From contig NZ_AXAS01000001.1 in the NCBI RefSeq assembly GCF_000472925.1, positions 62,001 through 126,000 of the forward strand: DNA of 64,000 nt, read 5' to 3'. Positions 52,511 through 61,553 of this stretch are shown here, piece by piece. The position numbers and the translations under genes were made by a program. Position 1 is the stretch's first letter, and each line of letters begins with the position of its first letter. Below the pieces are notes generated by a model, which had not been told where the DNA came from, searched no databases, and saw only the letters and a program-made list of their open reading frames with translations. Source of the stretch: Bradyrhizobium sp. Ec3.3 (GTDB lineage Bacteria > Pseudomonadota > Alphaproteobacteria > Rhizobiales > Xanthobacteraceae).

Positions 52511-53500
52511 TCAAATCTTTGCGGCCGCAAAAGCGCTTGAGAAGTCCTTTGGCGTGTGTGCCCATTTCCCGACGAGCCCGCCCTTTTCGTCGCGATCGAC
52601 ACCGATCCGCGGGTTGTTCTCGGCAGGAATTGGGATCAGGTAGTCGTCCGACTCCATCGAATTGGCCTTGAGATATTTGCCGTTGAGGCCGGTTTTCCAA
52701 AGCCAGGCGACGCCGGCATTGACGGCGTCGAACAGGTCGGGATTGTCGGGATTCATGCCGAGAATGGTGGTCTGCTTCTGACCGAGCAGCTTGTAACCCG
52801 GGAAGACCTGTGTCGGCACCAGTTTGAGGCCCCAGTTGGGATTCTGCTTGATCATGTATCCGACGGTCGGCGCGTCGAGGAACGCGAAATCAAGACGTCC
52901 AGCAATGACGTCGCGAACGCAAGCGTCCGACGTATCGTACAGCTTGACCTCCGAAGTCCCGGGGACCTTCTTCAGCTCCGGAACGATCGTGAAGCCGCCG
53001 ACGGTGCCGACCGAGCGGCCCTTCAGGTCGTCGACCGAAACCCGATCGCCGACCTTCGTATCCTGGCGCATCAGCGTGAACTTGCCGGTGTAGTAGATCG
53101 CGTCGGTGAGCAGCATGACCTGGGTGCGCGCGGCGCTCCAGCCGACGTTTCCGAGAACAAGATCTGCCCGCCCGCTTCGGACCGACTCGATCGTGGCAGC
53201 CCAGTCCATCAGCGCGGGAGCGACGCGAAGGCCGAGCTGCTTGGCGATTGCCGTGATCATCTCGCCGTCCGCGCCGATCAACTGGCCGTCCTGGAGGCTC
53301 GACATCGGCATGTCGCCATTGAAGGCAATCGTCAGAGCGCCCGGCGTAACCGTCTTCAACTCGGGCGTAATCGTCGCCGCTCGCAGGGGAACGACCGCGG
53401 ACGCAGCCAAGGCGCTCAAACCAAGGCCCAAGCCGGACAACACGGTGCGACGCGAGAGTCCGCCATTCAAAGCATTCGGGAAGTTACCTGACGAAGCCAT
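52511..53500 (-). CDS. Polar amino-acid periplasmic binding protein (Tat signal)
   Basis: 329 residues. Tat signal LSRRTVLSGLGLGLSALAA, then a type 2 solute-binding fold (SBP_bac_3): LTIAFNGDMPMSSLQDGQLIGADGEMITAIAKQLG, DLKGRSVGTVGGFTIVPEL, RLDFAFLDAPTVGYMI. It feeds the permease/ATPase genes that follow. The gene starts 124 bp from a likely TetR operator (53624-53638), so it should be under that TetR. Confidence 0.87.
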   Translation of the reverse strand: MASSGNFPNALNGGLSRRTVLSGLGLGLSALAASAVVPLRAATITPELKTVTPGALTIAFNGDMPMSSLQDGQLIGADGEMITAIAKQLGLRVAPALMDWAATIESVRSGRADLVLGNVGWSAARTQVMLLTDAIYYTGKFTLMRQDTKVGDRVSVDDLKGRSVGTVGGFTIVPELKKVPGTSEVKLYDTSDACVRDVIAGRLDFAFLDAPTVGYMIKQNPNWGLKLVPTQVFPGYKLLGQKQTTILGMNPDNPDLFDAVNAGVAWLWKTGLNGKYLKANSMESDDYLIPIPAENNPRIGVDRDEKGGLVGKWAHTPKDFSSAFAAAKI

Positions 53501-53623
53501 CGAAATCCCACTCGCGTCGGCAGGTCATTGGTCCTTGCGAGGTCGCCGACGTTTCGGCCTCGCAACCGGTTCGGTTGTGGTGCCGCGATCTCCGCGAATT
53601 GCGGCTCCGACGAAACCGACCAT

Positions 53624-53638
53624 TTGGTACAGTAAATC
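53624..53638 (-). promoter_or_regulatory. TTGGTACAGTAAATC, likely TetR operator (copy 1)
   Basis: The exact reverse complement of the sequence at 53871-53885. It lies in the promoter of the amino-acid operon on the minus strand. It contains the short symmetric core TACAGTA. Two inverted copies around a divergent regulator gene suggest cooperative binding or looping. Confidence 0.55.
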
Positions 53639-53870
53639 AGCGAGGCGTTCGGCTGTCAATCGGGCGAGGCGGAGTTCATGGCCGGTGCCGTGCATCTCAC
53701 CTGGCGACGCAGAGCCACTGTGCGACCGGGGATTCGTGTCGCGATTGCGCTATTATTGCCGTAGTCGCAATGCTATGCAGGCCATGCGGATATCTGGTGG
53801 GGCAAGGGGCTGGCTTTATCCTTGAGAATCAAAAGGTAATTCGCGAACCTGATCATGCCGCGAGAAACGG

Positions 53871-53885
53871 GATTTACTGTACCAA
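53871..53885 (+). promoter_or_regulatory. GATTTACTGTACCAA, likely TetR operator (copy 2)
   Basis: Identical to copy 1 on the other strand, ending at the first base of the ATG at 53885. This would cover the tetR translation start, consistent with autoregulation. It also argues that the tetR gene starts at 53885 or later, and not at 53855 where the frame opens. Confidence 0.55.
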
Positions 53886-54493
53886 TGACCCTGAAAATGA
53901 AAGCGCGCCGGCCGATCAAGAAAGAGCCGGTGCCGATCGGTCGTCCCAGCGCGCGCTCGGCGCTGCTCGACGTGGCGCTCGACATTATCCTCGACGAGGG
54001 CGTCGAAGGGCTCACGTTCGAAGGGCTGGCGGCGCGGTCCGGGCTCAGCAAGGGAGGGGTGCTCTACCACTTCCCGAACCGGGATGAGTTGAACAAGGCC
54101 GTGCGACTCCACGTTCGCGACCGCTATCGCGCGGCAAGGCGTGAGGCGACGGAGAGTCTGCCCGAGGGGCCATCGCGAGAACTGAAGGGCTGGGCGCTGG
54201 CTGCCCTCTACAATCGATCGCAGCTTGATGCTGTCAGCGCCAAGATCATGACGTCGGGACTCTGGGATGCCGCCGAAGGTTCGGCCCACCATCGCGAACG
54301 CCTGGATGCGATCAGCAAGGGCGTCGGGTTTGATCGGGCAGCTCTCGTCTATCTTGCCGTTGAAGGACTTTGGTTCCTCGAGCTGGCGGGCTTTTCGCCA
54401 TTCACAGAGGCCGAGCGCAAACGAGCTGCGAGCTTGCTCCTTTCGCTTGCCGACGGTGGAGGGTTAGATTCCGAGAATGAACAATTGATCTGA
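53885..54493 (+). CDS. TetR-family transcriptional regulator
   Basis: 202 residues from ATG 53885; an upstream ATG at 53855 is in frame but neither has a good Shine-Dalgarno. HTH: ARSALLDVALDIILDEGVEGLTFEGLAARSGLSKGGVLYHFPNRDELNKAVRLHV (about residues 22-76). The C-terminal part resembles the TetR_C_37-like domain with LVYLAVEGLWFLELAGFSPF. Divergent from the amino-acid import/oxidation operon and flanked by two inverted operators, so it is its likely repressor. Confidence 0.85.
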   Translation: MTLKMKARRPIKKEPVPIGRPSARSALLDVALDIILDEGVEGLTFEGLAARSGLSKGGVLYHFPNRDELNKAVRLHVRDRYRAARREATESLPEGPSRELKGWALAALYNRSQLDAVSAKIMTSGLWDAAEGSAHHRERLDAISKGVGFDRAALVYLAVEGLWFLELAGFSPFTEAERKRAASLLLSLADGGGLDSENEQLI

Positions 54494-54818
54494 CGTTTGA
54501 CCACCGCGGGGGCTAAAGTGCCTCACGCCGCCGCGAGGCCACATCAGCACCCCAATCCTAGGACCTTCGTGACATTTTTGGATATTCGACTGGCTGTTCG
54601 ACTTGTGGCGAGGACCCAGAATTGGCTGGTCAGGCGCCTCGGTCACCGCACCAATTTCCCAATTCCTCCGAAGGTCGTTTATGAGGTCGCACGACCCGAC
54701 CGCTATCCAGAAAAGATCTTCGGGCAACGGCAGATTGAGTGTGAAATTCGGCATGGACCAGAACGGCCCGTCAGACTAATCCGTCCGCATCGATACCGAG
54801 ACCGCAGTTGACCTGTCC
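54494..54818. other. Intergenic region, nothing recognised
   Basis: Between tetR and the AEC carrier gene, both on the plus strand. A plus-strand frame covers most of it but its sequence has no recognisable domain. No tRNA, repeat or strong terminator seen. Confidence 0.45.
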
Positions 54819-55766
54819 ATGGACGTAGTCACGATCGTCGCTCCGACCTTTGGCCTTATTGCGGCCGGCTACGCAGTAGCAGTTAGCGGACTGATCTCTG
54901 AAGGGGCGCAGAAGGGCATCTCGGAGTTTGCATTCTCGATCGCCATACCTGTCGTACTATTTCGCACTATCATCATCTCGCAATTTACAGCAATCAACCC
55001 ACTCTTAGTCTGGAGCGCTTACTATGGTGCCGTCGCACTCACCTGGCTGTTTACCCTCGCTCTATCAGCACGCTTACTCCGAGTGACACCGACGGCCGGC
55101 GTTGTCGCGGCCACCAGCGCCGTCTACGGCAATATTGCGATGCTGGGTATTCCGCTCACACTTGCTGCATTCAGCCCAGAAGCGGCGGGTCCGATGGCGC
55201 TAATTCTTGCCGTAAATACACCCCTGCTCTGGCTTTGCGGCACCCTCCAAGTCGCGTGGATTGAACGGAAAGACAGCGCTTCGATTCCGGTGATTATCCT
55301 TCCTCTGCTACTTGATCTTATCCGCAACCCAATCATCCTAGCGATTGTGGCTGGTTTCCTCTGGCGCGCAACTGGGTTCGGGCTACATCCGCTGCTCGAT
55401 CGTACGTGCGAACAACTGGCGCAGGCGGGATCTCCGACCGCCCTAATCGCGTTGGGCCTTGGCCTTGTGCGCTTCAAAATTCGCGGAGAAGCGCTAAGCC
55501 TCGCGGTCATGTGTGTCATGAAGCTTGCTCTGATGCCGCTCTTTGCGTGGACGTTAGCCTTTCCACTCCTGCATCTACCGCCTCTGGTTGGCAACGTGAT
55601 TGTCCTGTTTGCCTCGATGCCGGCAGGCGCGAACGCTTACCTCTTCGCTACACAGTATCGGCAGCTGACGAACTCGACGTCCGCAGCGGTCGCAGTGGGC
55701 ACCCTCCTATCGGCCGTCACGCTGCCGGCGATCATTGCGCTCTTGCTCGGAAGCCCCCTGGAATAG
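54819..55766 (+). CDS. AEC-family (auxin efflux carrier type) transporter
   Basis: 315 residues, almost entirely hydrophobic with about ten membrane segments in two halves. Family marks are FGLIAAGYAVAVSGLISEGAQKGISEFAFSIAIPVVLFR near the N-terminus, VYGNIAMLGIPLTLAAF in the middle and MPAGANAYLFATQYRQLTNSTSAAVAVGTLLS near the end. AEC members export or import organic acids such as malate or malonate. Base composition looks less GC-rich than the surrounding genes, and it stands alone on the plus strand, which hints at separate acquisition. Confidence 0.85.
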   Translation: MDVVTIVAPTFGLIAAGYAVAVSGLISEGAQKGISEFAFSIAIPVVLFRTIIISQFTAINPLLVWSAYYGAVALTWLFTLALSARLLRVTPTAGVVAATSAVYGNIAMLGIPLTLAAFSPEAAGPMALILAVNTPLLWLCGTLQVAWIERKDSASIPVIILPLLLDLIRNPIILAIVAGFLWRATGFGLHPLLDRTCEQLAQAGSPTALIALGLGLVRFKIRGEALSLAVMCVMKLALMPLFAWTLAFPLLHLPPLVGNVIVLFASMPAGANAYLFATQYRQLTNSTSAAVAVGTLLSAVTLPAIIALLLGSPLE

Positions 55767-56120
55767 ACTTGATTAAGGACCGCAACTTACGATCCCCGAG
55801 CCCGCTTCCTTCCGGCGCGCAATAGATAAAGGTACCTGCAAAGCAGGAAAGGTCGGAGGTCTAAAGCGACATCGCATCGCGAATTGCGCCTTCTACGACG
55901 TGGGCAGCGACGGCTCACATCGAAATCCTCTCCAATCATCGCGGAAAGGATTGATTAAGGGCGCCGAGTACACAGTCGGGTGCCCAACGCCAGCACGATC
56001 TGGCCGCCAAGCCACGCCTCGCGCTTGCTCTCTCCTCCCGTCAGTGCCGTGATGGACGGATGAAAGCGATCGGAACTATTGCATCGAGCCTCCCTCCACT
56101 ACACGATTTGCTGGTTATCC
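55767..56120. other. Intergenic region, nothing recognised
   Basis: Between the convergent AEC and hydrolase genes. A small hairpin (CCTGC-AAA-GCAGG near 55838) is visible, without a T-run. No gene found. Confidence 0.45.
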
Positions 56121-56930
56121 CTAAATTTCTGCTAAAAAGTCCGCAATCTGCCACCACATTGCGAGCGGATTGGAATACATCGGAAAATGACCGCACGCCG
56201 GGATCTCCGCGAGTCGCACGCCATTGGCGCGGATCAGGTCGAGATAGGAAAGCGTTACATTCTGTTCACCATACATGAACATCTTCGGGCAGCTAAGGCC
56301 GATGAACTTTCCCATCAGCTCGCCCGTGTCCGACAGATCCACCATCGAGCGAAATATCCCCGACACCGCAGCAGTCCTCACCTTGTGATGAAGACTGGCG
56401 GCATAGAGCGCGCTGGCATAGGCCGGCATATGCCGGATTCGTTCGATGAAATCCGTGAAGAACCGTTCGGCATTCTGCTCCGGATATTGCACGACCTGCC
56501 GGCTGAGGAAGCAATCTTCGGGCGCGATGTTTCCTTCGATGTTGACGAAACTGAGCACTTGATCGGGATAGTGGTGCGCCAACAGCAGGGCCGTCAGACC
56601 TCCCATCGAGTGGCCAACGAGATGAAACCGGTCGAGCTTGAAATGCTCGATCACGTGCCGTGCTGTCTTCAAAAGGAAAGGAATTGATATCGCCGACAGG
56701 TCCGCGCAATGCGTCTCTCCGCAGCCCGGAGCGTCGTAGGCGAGGAACGGATAGTTTGCGAGCGCTTCATGGCGGACGATGTCGGCGTAGTCTTCCTTGG
56801 TAGATCCGAAGCCATGCAGGAAAACGATCGGCGCCGATTTTCCGGCGCGATGAATCGCCGACACGTTCAATTCGACCCCGTCCACCTGTGACGAGAGCCG
56901 AACCAGATTGAATTCACGGTTTTCCTGCAC
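56121..56930 (-). CDS. Alpha/beta-fold hydrolase
   Basis: 269 residues from GTG 56930 (AGGGA four bases upstream; VQENREFNLVRLSSQVDG); the longer frame to 57197 overlaps the cupin gene. Oxyanion HG motif IVFLHGFGSTKEDYADI, nucleophile elbow HLVGHSMGGLTALLLAHHYPD (Ser near residue 101), His in IPACGHFPMYSNPLAMWW. Last gene of the hyu-type operon; substrate unknown. Confidence 0.82.
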   Translation of the reverse strand: MQENREFNLVRLSSQVDGVELNVSAIHRAGKSAPIVFLHGFGSTKEDYADIVRHEALANYPFLAYDAPGCGETHCADLSAISIPFLLKTARHVIEHFKLDRFHLVGHSMGGLTALLLAHHYPDQVLSFVNIEGNIAPEDCFLSRQVVQYPEQNAERFFTDFIERIRHMPAYASALYAASLHHKVRTAAVSGIFRSMVDLSDTGELMGKFIGLSCPKMFMYGEQNVTLSYLDLIRANGVRLAEIPACGHFPMYSNPLAMWWQIADFLAEI

Positions 56931-56995
56931 GGCTTCCCTGCGAGGCGTCAGCGGGCACGCGGGCTCTCGCTTCCCAGCGAGAACCCGCGGCTGGG

Positions 56996-57370
56996 CTACG
57001 ATTGTCCGAAACCGGATCCCGCCTTCTTGTACTCCGGCCGAGGTGGGCTGAAGATATCGAGCACACGGGCGCCGTCCGGACCGGCCCGCATGGTATGAGG
57101 GACATTGCCCGGCGTACGCCAGAAGTCCCCCTTGCGTACCGGAATCTCCTCCCCACCCTGAACTCTGATGGCGGAGCCCTCCAGCAGCACGCCCCACTGT
57201 TCCTCGGGATGATGATGGAGCACGCCTTCGGCGTGCGGCGCGAAGCTCACCACCGAGAGCATTGCCTGTTCACCCGAAAAGATACGGGTCGAGAGTCCAG
57301 GTGCCAGCTCACGAAGCAGCCCGTCATCCGGCGCATCGAGATTGTGAAATTCCTTTTTCTGATCCGTCAT
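56996..57370 (-). CDS. Single-domain cupin
   Basis: 124 residues. Metal-binding cupin motif 1 FAPHAEGVLHHHPEEQWGVLLEGSAIRVQGGEEIPVRKGD (about 45-84) with three His and a Glu, and motif 2 with His in TPGNVPHTMRAG. Bacterial proteins of this size are often dioxygenases, isomerases or sugar/organic-acid binding proteins. It sits 21 bp downstream of rraA on the same strand. Confidence 0.78.
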   Translation of the reverse strand: MTDQKKEFHNLDAPDDGLLRELAPGLSTRIFSGEQAMLSVVSFAPHAEGVLHHHPEEQWGVLLEGSAIRVQGGEEIPVRKGDFWRTPGNVPHTMRAGPDGARVLDIFSPPRPEYKKAGSGFGQS

Positions 57371-57391
57371 GTCGTCCTCGATCCTGGTTCG

Positions 57392-58027
57392 CTATCGTCC
57401 GTAAGAGCCTTCATACCGACCCTCGCGGATCGCCTTGAGCGTCTCCTCTTCACGCGCGATCTGGGCGCGAACGGCCTCGATCAGCGTAGCTGCGATCGCG
57501 GGTGAAAAGGATACCACGCCGTCCTCGTCGCCAACGACGATGTCGCCAGGCACAATCACCGACCCACCGATCGACACCGGCACGTTGATCGAGCCCGGGC
57601 CGCTCTTGTAGGGACCGCGATGAATCACAGCGCGGGCAAAGCAGGGAAAATCCGCCCCGGCAAAGGCCGCGACATCACGGATGGCGCCGTCGATCACGTA
57701 GCCTGCCGCGCCCCTCTCCTGCGCGATGTTCTTCATGATCTCACCCACAAGCGCCCGCGTCTCGTCGCCACCGCCGTCCACGACAATGACGTCGCCGGGG
57801 CCGACCAGTTCGAGCGCCTTGTGGATCGCGAGATTATCTCCCGGCCGCGTCTGCACGGTGAAGGCCGTCCCGACCAGTCGCCCGGAGCGATGGAACGGCC
57901 TCAAGCCAACGGCGCCCGCCAAGCGGTCGAGATTGTCTGAGATTACCGAGGTCGGGGCCTCTTTGAAGGCTTCAATCAGTTCGGGCGCCGGCTTGGGTAC
58001 GCTCGTCAGTGCGGTCTTGATGTTCAT
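57392..58027 (-). CDS. RraA family (4-hydroxy-4-methyl-2-oxoglutarate aldolase type)
   Basis: 211 residues from ATG 58027. RraA fold: LVGTAFTVQTRPGDNLAIHKALELVGPGDVIVVDGGGDETRALVGEIMKNIAQERGAAGYVIDGAIRDVAAFAG contains the metal-binding Asp and the RxxxxxD pattern. Members include HMG/CHA aldolases, which split 4-carboxy-4-hydroxy-2-oxoadipate from gallate/protocatechuate meta-cleavage, or the RNase E inhibitor RraA. In this catabolic context aldolase is the better guess. Confidence 0.8.
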   Translation of the reverse strand: MNIKTALTSVPKPAPELIEAFKEAPTSVISDNLDRLAGAVGLRPFHRSGRLVGTAFTVQTRPGDNLAIHKALELVGPGDVIVVDGGGDETRALVGEIMKNIAQERGAAGYVIDGAIRDVAAFAGADFPCFARAVIHRGPYKSGPGSINVPVSIGGSVIVPGDIVVGDEDGVVSFSPAIAATLIEAVRAQIAREEETLKAIREGRYEGSYGR

Positions 58028-58107
58028 ACGTCGATACATCCAATCAATTTCGGAGATCCGGCACCACACATCGCCGATGCGTAGTGCCGGCCCCAGCAGG
58101 ATATAAG

Positions 58108-59433
58108 CTAGTCGATCTCGCGGCCGGCTTTTTCCGTCGCGGCAAGCAGGGCAACCAGGGTAATGACGAGCGCTCCCGTGACGTAAAGTGGAATCGCGTA
58201 CGTGTCGGGATACTCCCGCAACAAGGTCGCGAAGATCAACGGCGCGAAACCGCCACCGAGAACACCTGCGAACGTATAAGCGAGTGAGGATCCGGTGTAA
58301 CGCACACGTGTGGGAAACTGTTCGGTCACGAAAGCGCCCTGCGGTCCGAACATCGCAGCCTGAAACACCATGCCGACCGAAACCGCGGCAATGATGATGG
58401 CCGGGGATTTTGTGTCGAACAGGCCGAACAGAAGGAAGCTGCCCACGATGGACGCCAAAGCACCGAAACCATAGACAGTGCGCCGACCGATCCGGTCAGA
58501 GAGCGCCGCCAGCAGCGGGACGGATACGGCATGCACGCCAGCGCCGATCAGAACGGCGGTCAGGGCCAACGTGCGGCTCAACCCCAGCTTCTGAGTGACA
58601 TAGGTCAGGGTGAATACCGCGAGCAGCCCGTAAACCACGTCCGAACCGATCCGGACGCTGCCCGCCACAAACAAGCTGCGCCAGTGGTTTTTCAGCACTT
58701 CGGCAATCGGCGCCTTTGTCGTCGCATGGCCGGCCTGGAGTTGGTGGAAATGAGGCGTCTCCTCCACGCTCCGGCGGATCCAGAACCCGAAGAACACCAG
58801 CACAGTGCTGGCCAGGAACGGAAGGCGCCAGCCCCAGGACAGGAAATCGGCCTCGTTCAGCAGGGTCGTCGTGACGGCGATTGCACCCGCGGCGAGAAGA
58901 GTACCTGCGGACGGTCCGACCTGTGTCCACGACGCATTGAGCCCGCGGTTCTGTGGCTTGCCGTGCTCCACTGAAAGAAGGATGGCGCCAGCCCACTCTC
59001 CACCGAGCGCGATACCCTGAATGGTTCTCAGACCGACGAGCAGCAGCGGTGCCGCGATTCCGATGCTTCCGTAAGTCGGCAGCAAGCCCATCGCCAGCGT
59101 AGCGACGCCCATCAGGGCGAGCGTGTACACGAGGACAGCCCGGCGTCCGACCTTGTCACCCAGACGCCCGAAGATAATTCCACCGATGGGACGTGAGACA
59201 TAGCCCACAGCATACGTGGAAAACGCGAGGATCGTACCGACGATCGGATCAAACGACGGGAAGAAGAGCTTGTTGAAGATCAACGCTGCCATCGAGTTGT
59301 AGATCACGAACTCGTACCATTCCAACGAGGTACCGACCATGCTGGCAAGAGCGAGGCGTCGCATCTTACCTGCCTTCGTCAGACCAACGCTCTCAAGCTG
59401 CGGCGTCATTGTCGTCTCTACGCTTGTCGTCAT
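58108..59433 (-). CDS. MHS-type major facilitator transporter
   Basis: 441 residues, twelve-helix MFS pattern. MHS signatures are ASMVGTSLEWYEFVIYNSMAALIF at the N-terminus, RPIGGIIFGRLGDKVGRRAVLVYTL (loop 2-3) and LRTIQGIALGGEWAGAILLSVEHG. The group takes up metabolites such as shikimate, 4-hydroxybenzoate-like acids, alpha-ketoglutarate or betaines with protons. It probably imports the substrate of the HyuAB operon. Confidence 0.88.
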   Translation of the reverse strand: MTTSVETTMTPQLESVGLTKAGKMRRLALASMVGTSLEWYEFVIYNSMAALIFNKLFFPSFDPIVGTILAFSTYAVGYVSRPIGGIIFGRLGDKVGRRAVLVYTLALMGVATLAMGLLPTYGSIGIAAPLLLVGLRTIQGIALGGEWAGAILLSVEHGKPQNRGLNASWTQVGPSAGTLLAAGAIAVTTTLLNEADFLSWGWRLPFLASTVLVFFGFWIRRSVEETPHFHQLQAGHATTKAPIAEVLKNHWRSLFVAGSVRIGSDVVYGLLAVFTLTYVTQKLGLSRTLALTAVLIGAGVHAVSVPLLAALSDRIGRRTVYGFGALASIVGSFLLFGLFDTKSPAIIIAAVSVGMVFQAAMFGPQGAFVTEQFPTRVRYTGSSLAYTFAGVLGGGFAPLIFATLLREYPDTYAIPLYVTGALVITLVALLAATEKAGREID

Positions 59434-59517
59434 CCTCTTCTCCTGGGGTTGTCACTTGATCTGGGCGTCATTGACACCCCGGCAGCATCACGACGTTGAT
59501 TACCTTTGGCGCGTCCT

Positions 59518-59877
59518 TTACGGGCTGGTTGATTGCCTCTCATAGACCGCGTGGTGCCTGTTCCGCGTGTTTGGCCGCACCTCGCTCGCCCATCGACCCG
59601 CCTCGACGGCCTTTGCCCATTCGGCGCTCTTGAGGACGTCGGGATGGTCGATCTCATAAATGGCCGTGTAGACCGGCTCGGGCGCCGGCATGTCCTTGAT
59701 ACCGTTGGCGATGGCGAACGCGAAGGGCACACCCTTGACGCGCGTAACGCTGTGAACGCCTGGCACCTTTAGGAGATGCGGGACATGCTCCCCGTCGTAG
59801 ACCTCGTTGAAAAGATCTTCGTGCGCGGGATCAACGTCCATTGAAGCAATCAGGACAAAGCGGGATTGGATGGGCAT
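59518..59877 (-). CDS. EthD/Dabb-like small protein
   Basis: 119 residues, start overlapping the hyuB stop by one base (TAATG). Ferredoxin-like pattern: FVLIASMDVDPAHEDLFNEVYDGEHVPHLLKVPGVHSVTRVKG, then YTAIYEIDHPDVLKSAEWAKAVEAGRWASEV. It resembles DUF4286/EthD-type proteins that are found in catabolic operons. The function is unknown. Coupled to hyuB, so it probably works with it. Confidence 0.7.
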   Translation of the reverse strand: MPIQSRFVLIASMDVDPAHEDLFNEVYDGEHVPHLLKVPGVHSVTRVKGVPFAFAIANGIKDMPAPEPVYTAIYEIDHPDVLKSAEWAKAVEAGRWASEVRPNTRNRHHAVYERQSTSP

Positions 59878-61553
59878 TAGGCACTCCGACGCTGCTTTTG
59901 AGGGAGGGTGTGTTCAAAGCCGTAGTCGCGTTGCGCCGCTTCCGGCGTGACGTAACCATCAAGCACGTCATCGGCGATTGCCTCACGGCTGCGATGTTTG
60001 ACATCGCCGAACCCGCCGCCGCCCGGCAGCGAGAGGGTCACCACCGTATCGGGCGGCAGCATTCGGCTGAGTTTCGGAACAACTTCCTCACCGTTCGAGC
60101 TCGTGATCGAACCGGTCGCTCCTGACTTGCCTTCGTAGAGTCCCGGCGCAGGATACTTGCAGCGATCGTACATGCCCGAGAACAGATAGGGCTTCTCGGT
60201 CAGCACCTCGATTTCCATGATCTGGCCCAAGCCGCCGCGATGTTCGCCGGCGCCGCCGGAGTCGGGTCGAAGCGCCCTTTGCCGCACGACCAGAGGGGTC
60301 AGAGCCTCGATGATTTCGACCGGCACACCCGCAACGCCGCTCGGATAGGACGTTGCTGAAAGTCCATCGAGCCCCTTGAGCGCGCCGGTACCGCCGGTCG
60401 AGAACCAGGTGTACGAGAAGAACCGGTTGTCACGCTTGTCGAACCCGCTGATATGCGTATTCCAGAGGCTGTCGGCCCCGGGCGCCATCACCTTGTCCGG
60501 CAGGATTCCCGACAACGCGCCCATGATGGCGGACGGGAGGAAGTGACCGACCGTATGACGGCCGGCAACAGGCGCAGGGTGCTGAGCGTTCAGGATCGAT
60601 CCGACGGCGGCGATCGTGCGTATCGGGGTGAACGAACCGGCGTTATTGGGCACATCAGGCGCAATCGCGCACTTCACGCCATAGGTGGTGTAAGCAACAG
60701 TATAGTTGAAACCGACGTTGATGCCGAGATCCACCGTCGACGAGGACCCTTCATAGTCGACGATCACCTCGTCGTCCTTGATGGTGACCCTGCTATGGAT
60801 CTCGATCGGTTTGTCAAACCCATCGATCGTGATCTTGAAGGGATGGGAGCCGTTGGGCAGCGCCGCAATGGCGGCCCTCATCGCCCGCTCGGTGCGCGCG
60901 ACGATAGCATCGGCGACCGCTTCGATATCCGCGAGATCGAACTCCTCAAGGAAAGACTTGAGCTGCTTCGCGCCGACTTCGTTCGCGGTGATCTGCGCAT
61001 GGATGTCGCCAATCACCTCATCCGGTGTCCGCACATTGGCGGCAATCAACCGGTAAACGGCTTCGACCGGCTCGCCTTGCGAATGCAGTTTCATGATCGG
61101 AATGAAGAGCCCCTCTTCGTAGACAGAGCGGGCATCACACGACAGCCCCCTGCCACCGATATCGAGCGCGTGGCAGCAGTTCGCAAAGAGCGCCACGACC
61201 CGTCCGTTGTGAAACACGGGCGTTGCGATCGTGATGTCGTGGAGCTGGGAGACCGTGATCCAGGGATCATTGGTGATGATGACGTCGCCCGGTTTGAGTG
61301 TATCGACCGGGAACGTCTTCAGGATGTGCTCCATGCCCGTGGCCATCGAATTGATGTGCCCCGGCGAGCCCGTGACAGATTGGGCGATCATTCGACCGCG
61401 ACGATCGAACACGCAGGCAGAAAGATCCTCCGCGTCGCGCACGATGGACGTAAAGGAAGAACGCATCAGGGCCGCCGCCTGCTCGTTCACGGCGGCAATG
61501 AGCCGCCCCCACATGATATCGAGCGTAATAGGATCCAGTTCCTTGGCGCTCAT
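59877..61553 (-). CDS. hyuB: HyuB-type hydantoinase B / oxoprolinase subunit
   Basis: 558 residues. N-terminal signature DPITLDIMWGRLIAAVNEQAAALMRSSFTSIVRDAEDLSACVFD (about residues 7-50), PGHINSMATGMEHI, DVIITNDPWITVSQLHDITIATPVFHNGRVVAL and a Gly-rich SGGAGEHRGGLGQIMEIEVL. Together with HyuA these ATP-dependent enzymes open N-methylhydantoin or 5-oxoproline rings, or carboxylate acetone and acetophenone. The start overlaps hyuA by 4 bp. Confidence 0.9.
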   Translation of the reverse strand: MSAKELDPITLDIMWGRLIAAVNEQAAALMRSSFTSIVRDAEDLSACVFDRRGRMIAQSVTGSPGHINSMATGMEHILKTFPVDTLKPGDVIITNDPWITVSQLHDITIATPVFHNGRVVALFANCCHALDIGGRGLSCDARSVYEEGLFIPIMKLHSQGEPVEAVYRLIAANVRTPDEVIGDIHAQITANEVGAKQLKSFLEEFDLADIEAVADAIVARTERAMRAAIAALPNGSHPFKITIDGFDKPIEIHSRVTIKDDEVIVDYEGSSSTVDLGINVGFNYTVAYTTYGVKCAIAPDVPNNAGSFTPIRTIAAVGSILNAQHPAPVAGRHTVGHFLPSAIMGALSGILPDKVMAPGADSLWNTHISGFDKRDNRFFSYTWFSTGGTGALKGLDGLSATSYPSGVAGVPVEIIEALTPLVVRQRALRPDSGGAGEHRGGLGQIMEIEVLTEKPYLFSGMYDRCKYPAPGLYEGKSGATGSITSSNGEEVVPKLSRMLPPDTVVTLSLPGGGGFGDVKHRSREAIADDVLDGYVTPEAAQRDYGFEHTLPQKQRRSA

